Assembly (NCBI RefSeq): GCF_035918235.1
Contig: NZ_CP109485.1
Span: 7,107,001 to 7,171,000 of the forward strand
Origin: Streptomyces sp. NBC_01445
GTDB lineage: Bacteria > Actinomycetota > Actinomycetes > Streptomycetales > Streptomycetaceae
Direction of reading: 5' to 3'
DNA length: 64,000 nucleotides
Under the pieces are notes generated by a model. It saw nothing but the letters and a program-made list of their open reading frames with translations, did not search any database and was not told the DNA's origin. Each line of letters begins with the position of its first letter. Position 1 is the stretch's first letter. This document shows positions 63,944-64,000 of this stretch, one piece after another. The position numbers were made by a program, and so were the translations under genes.

Positions 63944-64000
63944 TGACCCCCACGACCGAGGCCGTCGCCGAGCGGCGGCCCGCCTATCTCACCGAACTCG
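63944..64000 (+). CDS. Partial CDS, start of a gene cut by the window end
   Basis: ATG 63944 with ACAGGAG 8 bp upstream opens a frame of 19 visible codons (MTPTTEAVAERRPAYLTEL) that runs off the window. Too short to identify. The PAYLxxL start is reminiscent of uroporphyrinogen-III methyltransferase/precorrin-2 dehydrogenase, which would fit the adjacent cobT, but this is a guess from memory. Divergent from cobT. Confidence 0.6.

Overview
The window is chromosomal DNA of a Streptomyces-type actinomycete. The GC content and third-position GC are very high, GTG and TTG starts are common, and several gene sets are typical of the genus: paired glutamine synthetases glnA and glnII, lipB-lipA, an NsdA-like regulator, aceE-sucB-lpd, pepA and cobS/cobT. 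From memory, the gene order resembles the SCO2226 to about SCO2172 stretch of S. coelicolor. No tRNA, rRNA, CRISPR array, prophage or intact transposase was seen. Long antisense ORFs are shadows of high-GC genes.

Layout. 1-4.5 kb: 3' part of a two-module secreted pullulanase/alpha-amylase. 4.5-7.8 kb: minus-strand operon of a PF10118 protein, a 2Fe-2S flavin reductase, a TetR regulator and a GNAT acetyltransferase. 7.9-11.3 kb: an unusual membrane protein with sigma-factor-like segments, a TPR protein and a tyrosine phosphatase. 11.4-19.7 kb: secreted GH89 alpha-N-acetylglucosaminidase, a lipoprotein, a DUF1996 protein, a NarL/LuxR-type two-component pair and an epimerase. 19.8-30 kb: the nitrogen block, with a GlnRII-type winged-helix regulator, a putative cysteine-containing leader peptide, glnII and glnA (each preceded by a GlnR-type box), plus small secreted and hypothetical proteins. 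30-35.3 kb: DUF4191 protein, lipA, lipB, a structured non-coding element and an NsdA-like regulator. 35.3-40 kb: translationally coupled secreted GH20 and GH29 glycosidases. 40-49.4 kb: FAD oxidoreductase, peptidoglycan-recognition amidase, divergent SDR/TetR pair, PP2C phosphatase, two small enzymes, and DUF4240, WYL and VOC proteins. 49.5-56.8 kb: pyruvate dehydrogenase E1, GntR regulator, E2 and E3. 56.8-64 kb: leucyl aminopeptidase, cobS, membrane proteins including an MprF-like/rhomboid-like coupled pair, cobT and the start of one more gene.

Functional themes. Ammonium assimilation is covered by two glutamine synthetases under apparent GlnR control. The 2-oxoacid dehydrogenase enzymes lie about 16 kb from the genes that make and attach their lipoyl cofactor. 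Secreted glycosidases act on starch and on GlcNAc- or fucose-containing glycans. Cobalamin lower-ligand assembly is represented by cobS and cobT.

Most interesting signals: (1) a structured element at about 33553-33727 resembling the 3' end of an IS605/TnpB unit (omega-RNA-like) without tnpB, followed by a strong hairpin in front of the NsdA-like regulator; (2) a 39-codon Cys-Cys leader ORF before the winged-helix regulator; (3) a 20-bp motif shared 19/20 between the aceE and lpd upstream regions, plus a perfect palindrome inside the predicted aceE promoter; (4) a membrane protein with sigma-like cytoplasmic segments; (5) a PF10118 'hydrolase' with di-iron ExxH motifs fused in operon to an electron-transfer reductase. 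All calls come from reading the sequence; no database search was run.
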